From positions 441,347 through 500,846 of the forward strand of contig CAUYUJ010004347.1 of assembly GCA_963575745.1 (NCBI GenBank): 59,500 nt of DNA. The letters run 5' to 3'. This DNA comes from Prorocentrum cordatum (Eukaryota > Sar > Dinophyceae > Prorocentrales > Prorocentraceae). A model generated the notes under the pieces. That model saw only the letters and a program-made list of their open reading frames with translations. It did no database searches and had not been told where the DNA came from. Position 1 is the first letter of the stretch. The number at the start of each line of letters is the position of its first letter. Made by a program: the position numbers and the translations under genes. Below, in pieces: positions 10,741-22,709 of the stretch.

Positions 10741-11595
10741 GCGGGTGTGTTGTTGCTTGCTTCTCACTCGTAGGAGGAAAAAGGTACCGATGTCGCTACC
10801 CTTGCCTCCTGTTCGCCTTTCTGGGCCTCCTGGGAGGCCTCTTCGTCGCCACGGCTGGATTATCTTCGCCATGTTTGTCAGAACGCACCCTGGGAGAGGG
10901 CGGAGGAGGAGCGGTTTCCACACATGCGGGTGTGTTTGTTGTCTGTGCTTGTGCCACACAACGTTTATGCATATACAAAAGCGCTCATATCTCTCCCCTG
11001 GGGGGAGGCGGGAGGTCCAGGGGAAGGGTCGGTGAATCCCTTTGTCTGGGCACCTCGTATTCTCCTGGCTCCTTTTGGGGGGGGCCAAACGGTGCAAAAC
11101 GGTGCGGCGACATACCACCGTGGCAAGGTCAGGAATTGCGAGGTCGCCGCGCGATTCTGGGACCCCAATCCGCGTGCTCTTCCTCCCCCTCGATTCCTGG
11201 TGCTCATCCCCTCGCGTCATGATCTGGCCACGAGCTGTATTTCGCCACGAGCTGCCCGTAGCGAAAGCCGCTGCCAGCGGGGGTGTTTCGTCTCCCTCCC
11301 CGTCCTCCCCATCGCCCTCCTCCATCCCTCCATCCATTCACCGTGCTAGTCCATGTGCTCCTTCTTCTCTTCCTGCACCCGCTCCCAGCTTCCTCCATCC
11401 GCTGCCTCCAGAGATTCCGCTGCCTTCGCCGTCGCTGCCATCCTCCTCCTCCTCCTCCTCCTCCTCCTCCTCCTCCTCCTCCTTTTCCTCGCCATCCTCC
11501 TCTTCCCCGTCTTCTTCCTCCTTCTCCTTCTCCTCTTCCCCTTACTCCTTCTCTTCTGCCCCAGTCCGCGCCCGCCTGCCAAAATGCGGCATCAG
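10741..11595. other. Intron with TCC microsatellite
   Basis: Non-coding. A TCC/CTC trinucleotide and CT-rich tract runs from about 11440 to 11545. Long Ser- or Leu-rich ORFs through it come from the repeat. Confidence 0.6.
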
Positions 11596-11652
11596 CTTCG
11601 CGGCGCAGTCGCTGCTCCAATTCCTGGTCATGATAGCGATCGTGAGCCACTG
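11596..11652 (+). CDS. K+ channel exon D: S5
   Basis: The frame reads SFAAQSLLQFLVMIAIVSHW, an EAG-type S5. The 3' edge is CACTG|GAGGGG, a GA donor. Joining to 16459 restores HWMACLW, a motif highly typical of EAG and CNG channels. The 5' edge at ATCAG|C is less certain because the usual exon G is missing. Confidence 0.85.
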
Positions 11653-12231
11653 GAGGGGGGGTGGGGGTCAGGGGGGGCAGGGGAGGAGGGGGGGTGGAAC
11701 ATGCCGGGAAGATGGATGAGGTGGTCGTTTTCGTATTCATTATTTTGCCCATCGGCGCGGGCCCCCGCCCCCCCACCCCCTCCCCCCCCCCGATGGAGTA
11801 GATATTGGCTGTTTGGGGCACATTGTTCGAGCAAGGGGAGGCTCCCCCATGGGACGCACTGCTGCAAACAGTTGCACTAAGCAGAGGTCCAGCGCCAGAC
11901 CCCCTCCTCCCCCTTTCCGCCCAATGTCGAGACGCCGAATGAGAACACGCTTGCGAGAGGCGGTGGAGAAGACGGGATGGGGAGAAGGGGGAGCAGCAGG
12001 GACCGGCGAGGAGAGTGGGGTGGGGTGGGGGGAGGGAGGGAGGCTTGGGCACGCGAGCCGTGGAGGGGAGGGGCACCGACAGGGGAGGAGAGGGAGGGGC
12101 GACGGGAGGCGCGAGGGGTGTGGAGAGGGAGCAGGAGAGCGGCGGTGGGGATGACAGTGGGCGAGGGGGGAAGGGCGCGAAGGAGCGCCACGTGCACTGA
12201 CGAGCGCGGCGGCCCTGGAATATGGAGGGTG

Positions 12232-12268
<37 letters not shown>

Positions 12269-12321
12269 GAGAAGGGTAGAGCGAAATGCATATAGCGAAA
12301 ACGACATATATATATATATAG

Positions 12322-12366
<45 letters not shown>

Positions 12367-12381
12367 AAGAGAGCGATAGAG
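11653..12381. other. Intron with purine microsatellites
   Basis: Non-coding. GA runs at 12231-12262 and 12327-12380, and a TA run at 12305-12320. The GA run directly precedes the spliced-leader relic. Ser/Leu-rich minus-strand ORFs here are translations of these repeats. Confidence 0.6.
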
Positions 12382-12402
12382 TCCGTAGCCATTTTGGCTC
12401 AT
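12382..12402 (+). other. Relic dinoflagellate spliced leader
   Basis: TCCGTAGCCATTTTGGCTCA followed by TG matches the dinoflagellate 22-nt spliced leader (consensus ending GGCTCAAG) at all but the end. A genomic copy of the leader in front of coding-like sequence is the known mark of a trans-spliced mRNA that was reverse-transcribed and reinserted. Confidence 0.85.
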
Positions 12403-14100
12403 GCCTGCTTGGGCGCCAGGCGGGCGGCAGCGTTGGGTCTCTGCCGCGGCGCGATGGCTCCCCAGGGGATGGCTGCGGGCGGGAGCAGGGCGGCCGATGG
12501 ATGCGGCGGCGGAGCTCCCAGAGGCTACAGCGGCTGCGCCGTCGCCGTGGCCGACGCGGCGTGCCAGGCAGGGCGCTGCCCGTGGGGCGGCGGCTGGGCG
12601 CCTGGCGGCGGCGGTGCGGCGCGTGCTCGACCTCGAGGCGCTCGTGGAGGGCTTGCAAGCCGACCTGCGCCACGCGGTAGCGGCGGGCGAGGCCGCGGTC
12701 TTGGCTGCCTCCTGCGCCGCCTCTGCCCTTGCGAGCGGCGGGGCCGCGGCCGATGGCGTGGGGGCCGCAGGCGGTGCTCCCGAGCAGAAATCCGTGGCGG
12801 CTGAGCTCGTTCAGCGCCTGGCGCTCGTCGCGCCCGTGCTGGAGGCGGACATCGCAGGTACGGGCGCGAGCATGGAGGTGGGCAGGCGCAATGTGGTCTC
12901 CCACCACCCCGCGCTCCCCGCCGCGGACGTGCGGGCGATGCCTCAACGGGAACTCAATCGAGTTCAGCGTGGGGCGAGGCGCGCACCCAGGCGGGGGAGG
13001 TGCAGCAGGGCGGCGGTGCAGCTGCGGAGGCCCAGACCGCCTTGAAGGTGGCTTTCGCTGCATCGGCGGCGGCCAGCGGCTCGCTCGGCGTACGACGCGG
13101 CGCCTACCACTTGGGAGGAGGTGGCGGCGAGGCGCGGCCGCGCTGCGCGCAGCGCACCGCCTCCCTCTGCAGGCGCCGCGTGCCGCGACGCCTCTGCACC
13201 GCCGCCCAGGGTGCCTGCGGCGCCGCGCGGGCAGGTGAGCCCCCCCCCGGCGCTGTCGCCGCCACCGGTGATGAGCAGGGCGCGCTGGTGGGCGTGGGAG
13301 GCCGAGACGCTCGGCAGGAGCGACACCATCCTGGAGTCCGATGCCACCCCTGCTGGTCCGCATGGCGGGGCTGTGCAGGACGTAGGGGAGGGTGGACACC
13401 TTGCTCCTGGAGCTGCTGGGCGGGAGTCTGGCGGCTTGAGCGTGGAGAGCGGCATCGGCGACGAGGACGACCTGCCCTTCTTCGATCCTGAGGGCGACGT
13501 CTCGGGAGGCGCCTGCGACGACTTCGAGGACGCACTGGAGTGCGAGGGGGAAGGTCTTGGCGGTCGTCATGCTGCTGCGGATGCGCTGGAGGTTGAGGCG
13601 GAATACCACGACGATCTTCACGGTGCCCCTCATGGGGGGCATGTTGGGGATCGTGCTCGCCGTGTCGACGAGGGCCGAGCTCGAGATGGTCATCGTGCAG
13701 TCGGCGCGGCCTGCGCTGCCGACTCGGTCGATTTTGGCAGCAGGGGTGGCACGGTCAAGGAGCTGCAGACCGACGCCGTGCCCGACGCGGAGTGCCTGGT
13801 GCAGTCCGCCGCCCTGCCGGGGGGCGACGCGCCTGCTGGGGGGTAGCTCGTCGTCTCGCCTGCCCGCCGTCTCATGGTCCTCCGTGGGCACGTCGAGGTG
13901 GCCACGCGCGTGGACGTGAGCAGGAGGCTGGCTGCCGCCAGGTGCATCCAGTGGCACTGGCTGGACTGGCGCGCCTCTGTGGCCTGCCTGAGGTACACAC
14001 TGGCCTGCACTGCTCAGCTCAAGGCGGAGCTGCAGCAGTCTCGCGCTGAGCGACGCCCTGGCCTGTTGGCGTAGCTCAAGAAGGCCAAGCGCGGCAGGTA
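12403..14100 (+). pseudogene. Retroposed cDNA of unknown protein, frameshifted
   Basis: Immediately after the leader relic an ATG opens a GC-rich frame (12401-13045) that is Ala-rich and partly helical. Coding-like sequence then moves between frames: GNSIEFSVGRGAHPG near 12950, an acidic stretch (ESGIGDEDDLPFFDPEGD) near 13445, and a C-terminal piece AAARCIQWHWLDW near 13940 that resembles an IQ calmodulin-binding motif. I do not recognise the protein. The 3' end and any poly(A) are not clear. The frameshifts suggest a dead copy. The long minus-strand ORF across it is probably a GC artefact. Confidence 0.5.
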
Positions 14101-16458
14101 GTGTGAGTGGGAGTGCGCTTAGGTGCCTGGCCATTTTGGAGCGGCACTCTGAGGCGCCGCCGGCCCTGCTGGATGCGGCTCGTGTTTCTCGGCCGTTTCG
14201 GGGCCGTCCTGTGGGCACTCGGGCAACCCCTCCGGGGTTCCCTGAGTGCGTTTTGGGGTCTCTGGTTTGGGCTCCTGGTTGGGTCGGGCCGTCCCCGCGG
14301 GGTGGGGTGTGTGGCTTCTGCGACCCGTGCGGGTCTCGGATGGCGCTCGCTCCTGTCGGTGCCCTGTCTTGGGTCCTCGTCGCCACTTGGGCTCGCCGTG
14401 GGTTACTCGCCCAAAGGATGAGTGCTTGGCGACTTGACTTGAGAGCAAGTCGTCAGGACGCGCGGGCTGGTGGCGAGAGGCTGCCGTGCCCCCGCGTGCA
14501 TCCTGCGGCGCGGGCTGGCGGCGTGAGGCTGCCGCGCCCCCGCGGACTGAACGCTGCGCCCCAGCGGCGGGGCCTCGTCCCTCCCGTTGTGGCGCCGAGG
14601 GTGGTGCGAGAGAGAGAGAGAGATAGAGATAGAGAGAGAGAGAGAGTGAGAGACAGAGACGAAGGGGCAGAGAGGGAAAGAGAGAGAGAGAGACAGAGTG
14701 AGAGAGGTGTACTGGTGGAGTTGGAGTGTCTGCCGCTGCTTTATCTCGGCGAGGGCACCTGGGGGCACTTCAGGACGCCCCTCTGGCGCGATCACCCTCG
14801 GGGAGAGGATCGCAGACGCAAGCTGGCGTGGATGCAAGCCCCGGACGTCCCAGCACCGCCCCGCCAGCGGCACGGGCGGCTGCGCCAAGGGGAACCCCAA
14901 GCGGGCGCGTTTTCACTCGTACCCCTCCGCCCACTCGCTCCTTTTCGTCCCTCCCTGGCTCGTCCTTTCTCGCGTTACGTCGTCTATGCCAGTTACACGG
15001 TTTCCTCTCTCCCCGTCTCCTGCCGCTGGCACCAGTGATCTGGTAGTCTGGGTGGTCCTAGTATGTGGGGCTCGCTCGTCTGCGCTGCACGATCCCAGGT
15101 AGGCGGACGCCGGCAACCCACTTGCTCGAACTTACGCGTAACCCTACTGCAGTCCAAAAGCCAATCCCTCCCTGGCCCCTTCTCCCCTCCTGAATGAGAA
15201 ACCCTGTTCCGGGGCTAATACGCGGACTCGCAAGGGTCGGCTGGCGCGTGCGCGGGAGAGGCGCAATCACAAATTCTGCAATGTGCCAGTTTTCCTTCGT
15301 TGGATGCCAGCGGCGGGAGCTCCACGCCGAGTACAGATCATCCAGAACCATCACCTGTTCTCCCAATCGAAGCCATCCTCCGCCGCCCATATCTCTCTCA
15401 TTCTCTCTCTTTCTCTCCCTCGCCGAGCAGGAAGGGGCGACAGTACCGCCACCCTTCGGTTTGTCTCTTGTTGCAGCGCGAAGCGCGCATGATGTCTTGG
15501 CTTGCCAGAAGTCTGGATGGGCACGGGTCTTCTGCAAACACAGACGGGGCAGGAAGATGAGGACAAGCTGAAAAGCTAGCTGCTCGCGTGCGATACGTCT
15601 GACATCCAGCACCTCCCACCCATCTTTTCTCATTGTGACGATCTCTCCTTTATCCCGCCGATGGCTGTCCTGGCGGACCTGGATCCCCCGAGTGACCCAA
15701 CCAGAATTTGGAGCTGTGTTCAATGGAGGAGATGGCGGCGGATGAGGACGAGGATGGACGGGAGGATGAGCGGTAACAGGATAACAATGAAGAGGGATGA
15801 GGAGCAGCAGCAGCAGGATACGAAGGAGCGGGACGCGCAGAAGGACCAGGGGAAGGCGGCGAATGGGAGGAAAGGAGGAATACGACAACAATGAAGGAGT
15901 CGCATCCAGAAGTGTGGCCCGCGCGGGGGCCAGAGCGAATCTGAACGACGGAAGCACACATTTCTTGTCATGATGCCAACACCACAGTTAAAACACCATG
16001 TCGAACAACAGCCAACAGCATGTGCCGATCGGAAACGAACATACAAGATTTCAGGACATGCAATCCGGCGTGTGAGAAAATCAGTATGCGGGAGACACCG
16101 CGCCTCGCTCGGAACGTATCCAGGGAGAGGATAGTGATAGTCATCGTGAGCGGTTGTTGAGGATAGTTGGGAGGAGAGAAATGACGAGGAGAGAGTGCGA
16201 CGGGGATTAGCAGGAGGAGGGGGAATGAAGATGAGGAAGGGCGAGGTGGATGAGCATAATGAGGAGGAGGAAAGAGATGAATGAGGGGCAGGTCCAGGAG
16301 GAGGAGGAGGAGGAGGAGGACGAGGAGGAGGAGGAGAAGAACGAGGGGAAAAGAAGCGGCACGAGGTCTCTGAGAGAGAAAGAAGAGGGAGAGAGCGAAA
16401 GAAAAAGAGAGAGAGAGAGAGAGGGACGACACTTTTTTGAAGACGCGCGGCTGTGGAG
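14101..16458. other. Intron stretch without recognised genes
   Basis: It holds a direct duplication of a GCGGGCTGGYGGCG-containing word (14461 and 14511), a GA microsatellite (14606-14704), CT runs near 15395-15420, and GAG trinucleotide repeats (16255-16340). No exon or RNA gene seen. Confidence 0.45.
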
Positions 16459-16528
16459 GATGGCGTGCCTCTGGGCATCCCTCGCCTGGTCCTCCGACGG
16501 CGACGACAACTGGATCTCCAAACTCGAG
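16459..16528 (+). CDS. K+ channel exon E: end of S5 and turret
   Basis: The frame reads MACLWASLAWSS, then DGDDNWISKLE. It completes S5 and gives the acidic extracellular turret before the pore helix. It starts after GGAG with G and ends GAG before GTAGGG, the one ordinary GT donor in the gene. Phase matches both neighbours. Confidence 0.85.
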
Positions 16529-17413
16529 GTAGGGCGGGGAGGCCTGCCCGGAGCGTCTGTGGGGCTGGTTTGGCCTCGGGCCGAAGGATCGCTCCGCATT
16601 GCCGAGGCATCCGGCGGTGCGGCTCGATGCGGAGCCCGATCTTCTCCACGCTGACGTCGCCGATGCATCGCCGATGCATCGGTAATGCATCGGCGATGCG
16701 GTGCGATCCCCCGACCCCATCCAGCTCCAACCCCATCTGCGAGGCCTCTAGCTCAGGAAGAAAGAGGCGGAGCACGGGTGCCCTTACTGGTGGTGTGGGG
16801 CTGGCCGGCCATGGTCCGTGTTGGCCGTCGCCGGTTCGCGAGGATGTTCTACGAATCGGCGCTGACCAAGATGGACTGTGACCAGGGACGGCACGACGTT
16901 TCCGCGTTCAGTCTTGGTCATGGCCCCAGTTTTCGTCCCCTCACACAGGTGTTGAGATTTCGGTAAGTGGCATGCCACCATCCCCCTCTCTCTCTTACTC
17001 GTCGTTCTCCTCCTCGTCCTGCCTCCTCGCATGCCCCCGTGATTCGACGCAGATCTGCCACCTCCCGCTGCCCTCCTCCCCTGCGCGAGGAGGGACTGCA
17101 CGCGTCCCGCTGTCATTGTGCCCCGGGACTGGGGCGCAAGAGCGTCCGTCCCAGGGGGTCATCCCCCAGCTCCCCCTTCCCCTTTTCCCTCGTCCCGCCC
17201 CCCCCCCCTCCTGTCCTTTTTCCCTCCTGTCCTTCTGGTGCAGATCCCTGCCCTTTTTGTTCCTCGTTCTGTCCTTCCTTTGCAGTTCTCACCCTGCTCC
17301 CCTACTGCCCGCGTTCTCCCTCCTCCTGTTCCCCCTTGTGTCAGTTACGTTGCAAGAGATCTAGCACCCTTGTGGGCTCTAGCGTCTTAGCCGACTGTGT
17401 CTCATGCGCATCA

Positions 17414-17445
<32 letters not shown>

Positions 17446-18366
17446 GTCCGCCTCCTCCTTCCCCGCCCCCCTCTCTCTCCTCTTGCTACGACCGACAGAC
17501 TAGCGTACATATTCAAGTGCCGAGCAGGCCTGTTCAAGTTCCGAGACCGGCGAGGAATAATGGGGAGGAGGACGCGGGAGGACAGATTGAGAGGATATGC
17601 GTTGCTTGGGATCACGCCGCCACTTTGCTGGCCACGCTGATGCTGATCACGGTTGATGGCAAAAATTGTGACAGACTGGAGGACAGCTGAAATGTCAGAG
17701 ACGCGCGAGTCTCTTCCCGAATACTGACGTGACCGCATATTGACAAGGGCTCGGATCGATGTGAACACTCTCTACTGCTAGCCTCGGCCAGAATTGACGT
17801 GGTGCCAGGCTGTGTGCGGCTAGTCTCCTTGGGCCGAGTGGCTTCGGAGTAGGACAACACCAAGCGGCTGTTGACCGACTGCTTGGACCAAGTGGCTTCT
17901 ACGTCGAGCAACACAGCAATGGACATGAGGTGGTGACCACACCGTGTGGTGACCCAGTTGTTATTCGGGGTGGCCGCACGGTTTTGAGACTTGGGTCGTT
18001 CTCCCAGGATGTCCGAGGCGATTGGGATCTCGGAGGTCCAGAAAGCATGCGTTGACGGACCGTGCGGTGAGGCTCAGTTCCTTGGGCATTTCGAGGTCAC
18101 CACACGCATTGTCACCGCACCGTTTTGGGAACCCCAAGATAGCACGTTTTCGGGGCCGCCAAGCTTCGTGCAAAACGGCGTGGCGTCCGCAATTGAAGGT
18201 GTCCACAACGCCATCGGTTAGCTTATTACAAGGGGGTGCAGTGTGAGCGGTGGCGGTGAAGGAGGAGTTGGTGGAGGAGGTTGAAGACGAGGAGGAAGAG
18301 GGGGGGAATAGGGAGGAAGAGCAGGAAGAGGAGAGATTCGGCACCCGTCCTCTGCCAGCGACCCAG
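16529..18366. other. Intron stretch without recognised genes
   Basis: It contains tandem CCGATGCATCG words (16650-16700), a CTG run (17408-17445) and a GAGGA-rich tract (18260-18340) just before the pore exon. Nothing coding is recognised outside the exons. Confidence 0.45.
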
Positions 18367-18451
18367 CTAGGCGGCGTAGACATCACTTCCAACGCCTTCT
18401 ACGTCTATTGCGTCAGCCTGTATTGGGCAGTCATGACTCTCACGAGCATCG
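18367..18451 (+). CDS. K+ channel exon F: pore helix
   Basis: The frame reads LGGVDITSNAFYVYCVSLYW then AVMTLTSIG. SLYWAVMTLTSIG is the pore helix and first half of the K+ selectivity filter. The exon stops after the first base of the filter Gly codon, before GCGACC (GC donor). The rest of the filter is 30.8 kb away at 49267. The 5' edge (after ACCCAG) is tentative. Confidence 0.9.
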
Positions 18452-19482
18452 GCGACCCCTCGCGATAAGACTGATGACTCATGGAAGGGAAGTGTGATAG
18501 CTAAGCGTGTGTGCAGCTCGTTGATTTCCGCCAGTGACGCTGGAGCAGATTGCGGCCCTCAGCGCACCCCGCTCCAGGTTTATGATGTTCCAACCTACTT
18601 CAGCCTTGATCACCAGAAGGAATATTTCGAGCACCAGGAAAGTACCGACATTTGATGGTTTTCTCGTGTCAGACGCTCGTCCGACACTGTCTCGACACTG
18701 TTTCGACACTTTTCCGGGTGCTCGAAATTATTGTAGTGGCCTCCGGCCAGTGCCGCCGATCTTGGGCGCTTTTGATACTATTGTTAGGTCTCTCGGGGGC
18801 CTCATGGGTACATTTTTGAGGCATCCCGGGGGCCGTTGTGGGGACCCTCGGGGCCTCTTTTGGCCTCTTGGGGGCCTCTTCTGGGCCCCTTGGGTCCTGC
18901 TAGGGGCCTCTTGGGGGCCTCTTGGGACCTCTTGGGGCCCTCTTGGGGGCCTCTTGGGGGCCTCTTGGGGCCTCTTGGGGGCTTCTGGAGGCCGAGGGCT
19001 CGAACTTTCCGTTCGGGTTCCCCGTCTGGCTCCCCTCTTGGAGCCGTCTTGAGAGCCTCTGGGGCCGGTCTTGGGGGTTTCTTGGTCAGTCTTGGGGCTC
19101 TCTTGGGCCGTCTTGGGCCCATGTTTGGAGCCTCTTGGGTCGTCTTGGGGCGATCTTGGGGGCCTCCGGGGCCGTCTTGGAGCGTCGGGAACCCAACAAG
19201 CGGGAGGGCCAGAATCTGTCCAAAACCATAGTACAATGTATGGTGTTGGCCTCTAAGGGTCCTCTTCTGAGGGCTCTTGGGGGTTTCTTGGAGCGTCTCG
19301 GCGGCCTCTTGGGCCGTCTGGAGATCATCTTCGGCGTTTTGTAGCGCTCTTTGGGCGTCTCGGGGGCTTCTGGGGCCGTCTTGGGGGGTCTAAGGGCCCT
19401 GTTGGCCCGTCTTGGGGCCCTCGCGGGCCCGGCAAAGCCCCCCCCGGGGAAAGCGGACCACAACTCGTCCCCCCCCCCCCTC
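18452..19482. repeat. Start of the giant intron: CTTGGGG minisatellite
   Basis: From about 18780 to 19440 the sequence is an irregular array of GGCCTCTTGGGG and GGCCGTCTTGGGG units. It resembles the weaker array at 7200-7900. No gene recognised. The outer retrotransposon begins right after this array, in a run of Cs. Confidence 0.7.
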
Positions 19483-19996
19483 TGCAATGGACACGCTAGA
19501 ACCACTGCCCTCTGCTGAATCCTTGAATACTGCTCTTCCCTGCTCTCCTGTCGATGTGCACTCTCGTCGATGATGTCGGGGAAATACGGGCAGTGGGAAG
19601 TGCGAGGCTGCTCGCACGATGGTGATAGAAGGAAGCTGTTTAATGTACCGGGCCAGTTCGCAATCATGCGCCTCGGAAGCGCACACTAGAAGTCCAGCGA
19701 CTTGTGTCGCTGCAAGGTTTGAGCCAAGACGGTTTCGGCAGAAACGTCTTGGAAACGTGTGAAAAGCTTATAATAAGCCTTTGGGGCTTGGGGCTCTTCA
19801 GGAACCCTTGTGGAGACCATTAAGCATGGCGATGCTGCAAACAGAGAATAGGAAACACGATACGCCGTGAAACACTGACATAACGGGGGCTCCTGTGGAG
19901 CCTGAGTGTACATGTTAGCTCACACTCGGCCTCGAGAGGCCATCAGTCTTAAGCAGGCTCTGGTCAGACAGGACAGGCTCTGGGCTGCGAGCTGCA
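19483..19996 (-). repeat. 3' LTR of outer element
   Basis: 514 bp, aligned by eye with 44087-44599 along its whole length with many single-base differences and small indels. Its ends TGCAATGG and GAGCTGCA are the imperfect inverted termini expected of LTRs. No clear purine tract was seen next to it on the element's sense strand. Confidence 0.9.
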
Positions 19997-19997
19997 T

Positions 19998-20633
19998 GCC
20001 CAAAAATGAAAGATCGATGTGTCGGCATCGAGGCCTGCTGACGACTCCTGGAATCACAGAAAGCACAGAGCGTGGGAGCGGTCTCACCGTGCCCCATAGG
20101 GCTATATCTCCAGCAGGGTAGTGCTGCTCGTTGGGATTGTCGCGGGCGAAGTAGATCAAAGCCTCCAGGACTGCATCTTCATCTTCGTCGGATAGTGGCT
20201 TGCCATGATCGAGCTTGTCGATGCCTGCGGTCTTGCGCTTCCAGGCACTGCGATGGAGGGGGTCGTCCACCAATCTCCAATGTTGTCCTGGTCTGAAAAA
20301 CTCTAGCAAGACCTTGGCAGCTCGATCCTTCGTCAGTCCATCCGCTAGCATAGCATCGCTGTGCACCCAGCGTATCTGAAGGGCCGTCTGCTCCTTCTGC
20401 TGTCGAATACCAAGACGGTCGATGCTTGTACGTTTGTCACGTAGTCCGAAGCCAGCTGACTCACTCTTCTCGATTGCGTCATATCCCGACATCCCGTCTG
20501 TGACAAGGACGCCAAGGCAGGCTGAGATGGCGTCGTTCACGTGCTGCTTTGAGGTGTAGTCCACCGGCCCGCACTCTAGCTCGTAGATGAAAAGTCGGAC
20601 GCACCTAATTTCGTCGAGGGTCTCGGTCATCAT
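19998..20633 (-). pseudogene. Outer element RNase H domain
   Basis: The frame reads MMTETLDEIRCVRLFIYEL, followed by VTDGMSGYDAIEKSES, LRDKRTSIDRLGIRQQ and RWVHSDAMLADGLTK. The last is the copia RNase H signature near its final Asp. The frame is offset by one base from the upstream RT piece, which ends at SNTSAEVR, so a frameshift near 20632 separates them. The C-terminal end runs into the LTR. Confidence 0.8.
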
Positions 20634-22063
20634 CTCACTTCCGCACTGGTGTTGCTTCTGGCCACGCGTGGCAGCTTACAAGATCTCCATGATGTAGGTG
20701 CCACCGTCTTTGTAGAACCGCTGAGGAATGACAGCTGGGCCAGCACCCCGATCTCACCGCCCTGGGATTCGCCAGTAACTCGGGCTGCCCAGGCTGCGTC
20801 ACCCCAGCCGACCACGGCAATATGGTCGATAGCTGGGATGAGCATGACCACATCGGTGGTGTCGTTCATTGTGCGGATGAGCTTGTTGATCTTCTGGATG
20901 GTCGAGACCGTGGCCGTGGGAATTTCGGCCTGGAGTAAGGATACTTCTGCACTGAGCCATGGGGCCGATTGTTGTGCACGCCATCCTACGGTACCAAGTC
21001 GGCCACATAGGTCAATTCGCTCTTTGTCCGAAACTCCTGTAGGTTTCCGGCCACGTCTTATCTTGATGGGCTCCACGTTCAAATTGTAGTTGTCCTGAGC
21101 AAGGTTGCAAGTAAAATCGTCATTCTGTCTGATGCCGATGCCACATTGCGCGAAGGCTCGGCTCTCCCAGGGCGTCCACTCGAACGCCTTCCGGATGTCC
21201 GCACGCTTCTTAACGAAGGCCGGGTTCGTGTGGTCACCAGCGATCATCATGTCATCCACGTGTAGGATCACCATGCCGACCAGCTTGAGGCCGTCGCGGA
21301 TGACCCAGACACAGGGCTCGCACTGGACAACCTCCAGCTCGAGCTTCTTGAGTGTGTCCTTGAAGTGGAGCCACCATTTGCGAGGAGCATGTACGAAGCC
21401 GTACATCGGCTTAAAGAACTGTAGGACCTGGTTGTCGCTCATGCCGAAGGCCTGGCGGACGTCTTTCGGCGGGTCCGCATAGATCTTCCTCTTCTCCTCG
21501 TCGGTCTCTCCCTGGAGGAAGGCTGTCACTGCGTCTGCCTTCTCCAGCTTCTACTTGCGTCTAGCTGCCATGGCCAGTAGAAGTTGACGTGCCCGTCGGG
21601 AGGCGACGGGAGACTCCGTCCGTAAGTGTAGTATGTCGGGGTCGCTGAAGCCAAGCACAACCAGGCGCGCCTTACCCCTGAGGACGTTGCCCTGCTCATC
21701 CTTCTTCCAGGTCAGCACGAAGCGGCAAAGTAGGAGACGTGCTAGGTCGATTCCCCGTCTGCTCAGGATCTTGACCGCCTTTGTGCTGAGAGCTGATGAA
21801 CATTCCTTCTGCTGGACCTCGAGGAGCAGCTTCTTCTCGTCGGTGGTCGCTTTCTTGAAGGATACCTCAACTCGGCCCTTCCGGGCCTTGGATGCAACGT
21901 AGTTGCTGGGGTCGTCTATGTAGGCCATAAACAATGCTCGTTGATGATGGGGATGCCCAGCACGATGAGCTCGTCGTCCTCCTTGGCCTCGTCGTACTGC
22001 TGGACGCTGTGTAGGCAGTAGGAGAAGGCCTATTGAGTGGCAATGGCGAGCGCATCGAGCCAA
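20634..22063 (-). pseudogene. Outer element reverse transcriptase
   Basis: RT motifs in order: RFVLTWKKDEQGNVLRGKARLVVLGF, then LLLAMAARRK, a TAG stop near 21551, KLEKADAVTAFLQGE in the same frame, KPMYGFVHAPRKWW, and VILHVDDMMIAG. HVDD is the catalytic box as found in dinoflagellate copia elements. The single in-frame stop before the DAVTAFLQG motif would kill the enzyme. Normal copia length otherwise. Upstream MAYIDDPSNYVASKARKG is the usual RT entry sequence. Confidence 0.85.
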
Positions 22064-22709
22064 GGATTTCCATTTTGTCGCATCCTCCGTGAAGGTCTCG
22101 ATCCAGATACAGGAGGTCCCCCAAGCCCAGGTGGCGCTGAAGGTAGTGCGCTGCCTCCGCCACCTCCTGGTCCGAGGCTCCGTGGTGCTCCCTGGGGAAC
22201 GGGTAGATCGTCGTCCTCGTCGATTGCCCAGGGTCCGCTTGGATTCTCTTCGAAGGTGCGGGCGCTGACCGACTCGGCGTTGTCCGCTGCAAGGTCCTCG
22301 CCTGTAGGCGGGGACTCGTTAGAAAGGTCGATCACCTCGTTGGTGTCGAGCTGCTTCTGAACTTCGCCGAAGGTCCCTGTCCCAGGTTGCTCGCGACGCG
22401 AGCGTAGCGGCGTAGTGACTCCATCGATTCCTCGGACGGGGTGGCAGACCGTAGCTGTTCAGGAGCCACTCGATAGAGACGACCAGCCAGCGCGATGTTG
22501 ACGACTGTCTCGGGCAGGCCATGTCGGTGTCCAGAGCTCGCCGGTTCATGACACAGCACTCGTCCAGGTCCGTACCAACGACCGCGTCTTGGCATGGAGC
22601 GGGGCTGTCCTTTCTTCCGCCCGGCTCCAGGTGGAAGCCGCGGGTATACGAAGACCAGGTCGCTTGTCTCGTATTTCTTGAAGGACCTGAACCTCGCAGC
22701 CTCCGCTCG
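22064..22709 (-). pseudogene. Outer element spacer between integrase and RT, frameshifted
   Basis: Continuation of the integrase C-terminal region into the RT lead-in, with coding-like sequence in more than one frame. Recognisable pieces include the FRSFKKYETSDLVFVYPR area (other frame) and an acidic, Pro-rich stretch before RT. Too broken for a clean protein. Confidence 0.45.

Noticed and set aside
12935-12970. GNSIE motif shared by the retroposed cDNA (GNSIEFSVG) and inner Gag (GNSIENVVTL)
   Set aside because: Only five residues agree and the flanks differ. Not enough to claim homology.
11204-14386. A 1060-codon open frame on the minus strand
   Set aside because: It crosses exon D, the spliced-leader relic, the GA and TA microsatellites and the retroposed cDNA on the opposite strand. 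Its composition is low-complexity Arg/Pro/Ser, and it shows no domain. Long open frames are expected by chance at this GC content.
18250-18366. Acidic Glu-rich extension of the pore exon
   Set aside because: The GAGGA-rich stretch looks like intronic purine repeat. The pore exon is better started after an AG near 18366, although this edge is not certain.
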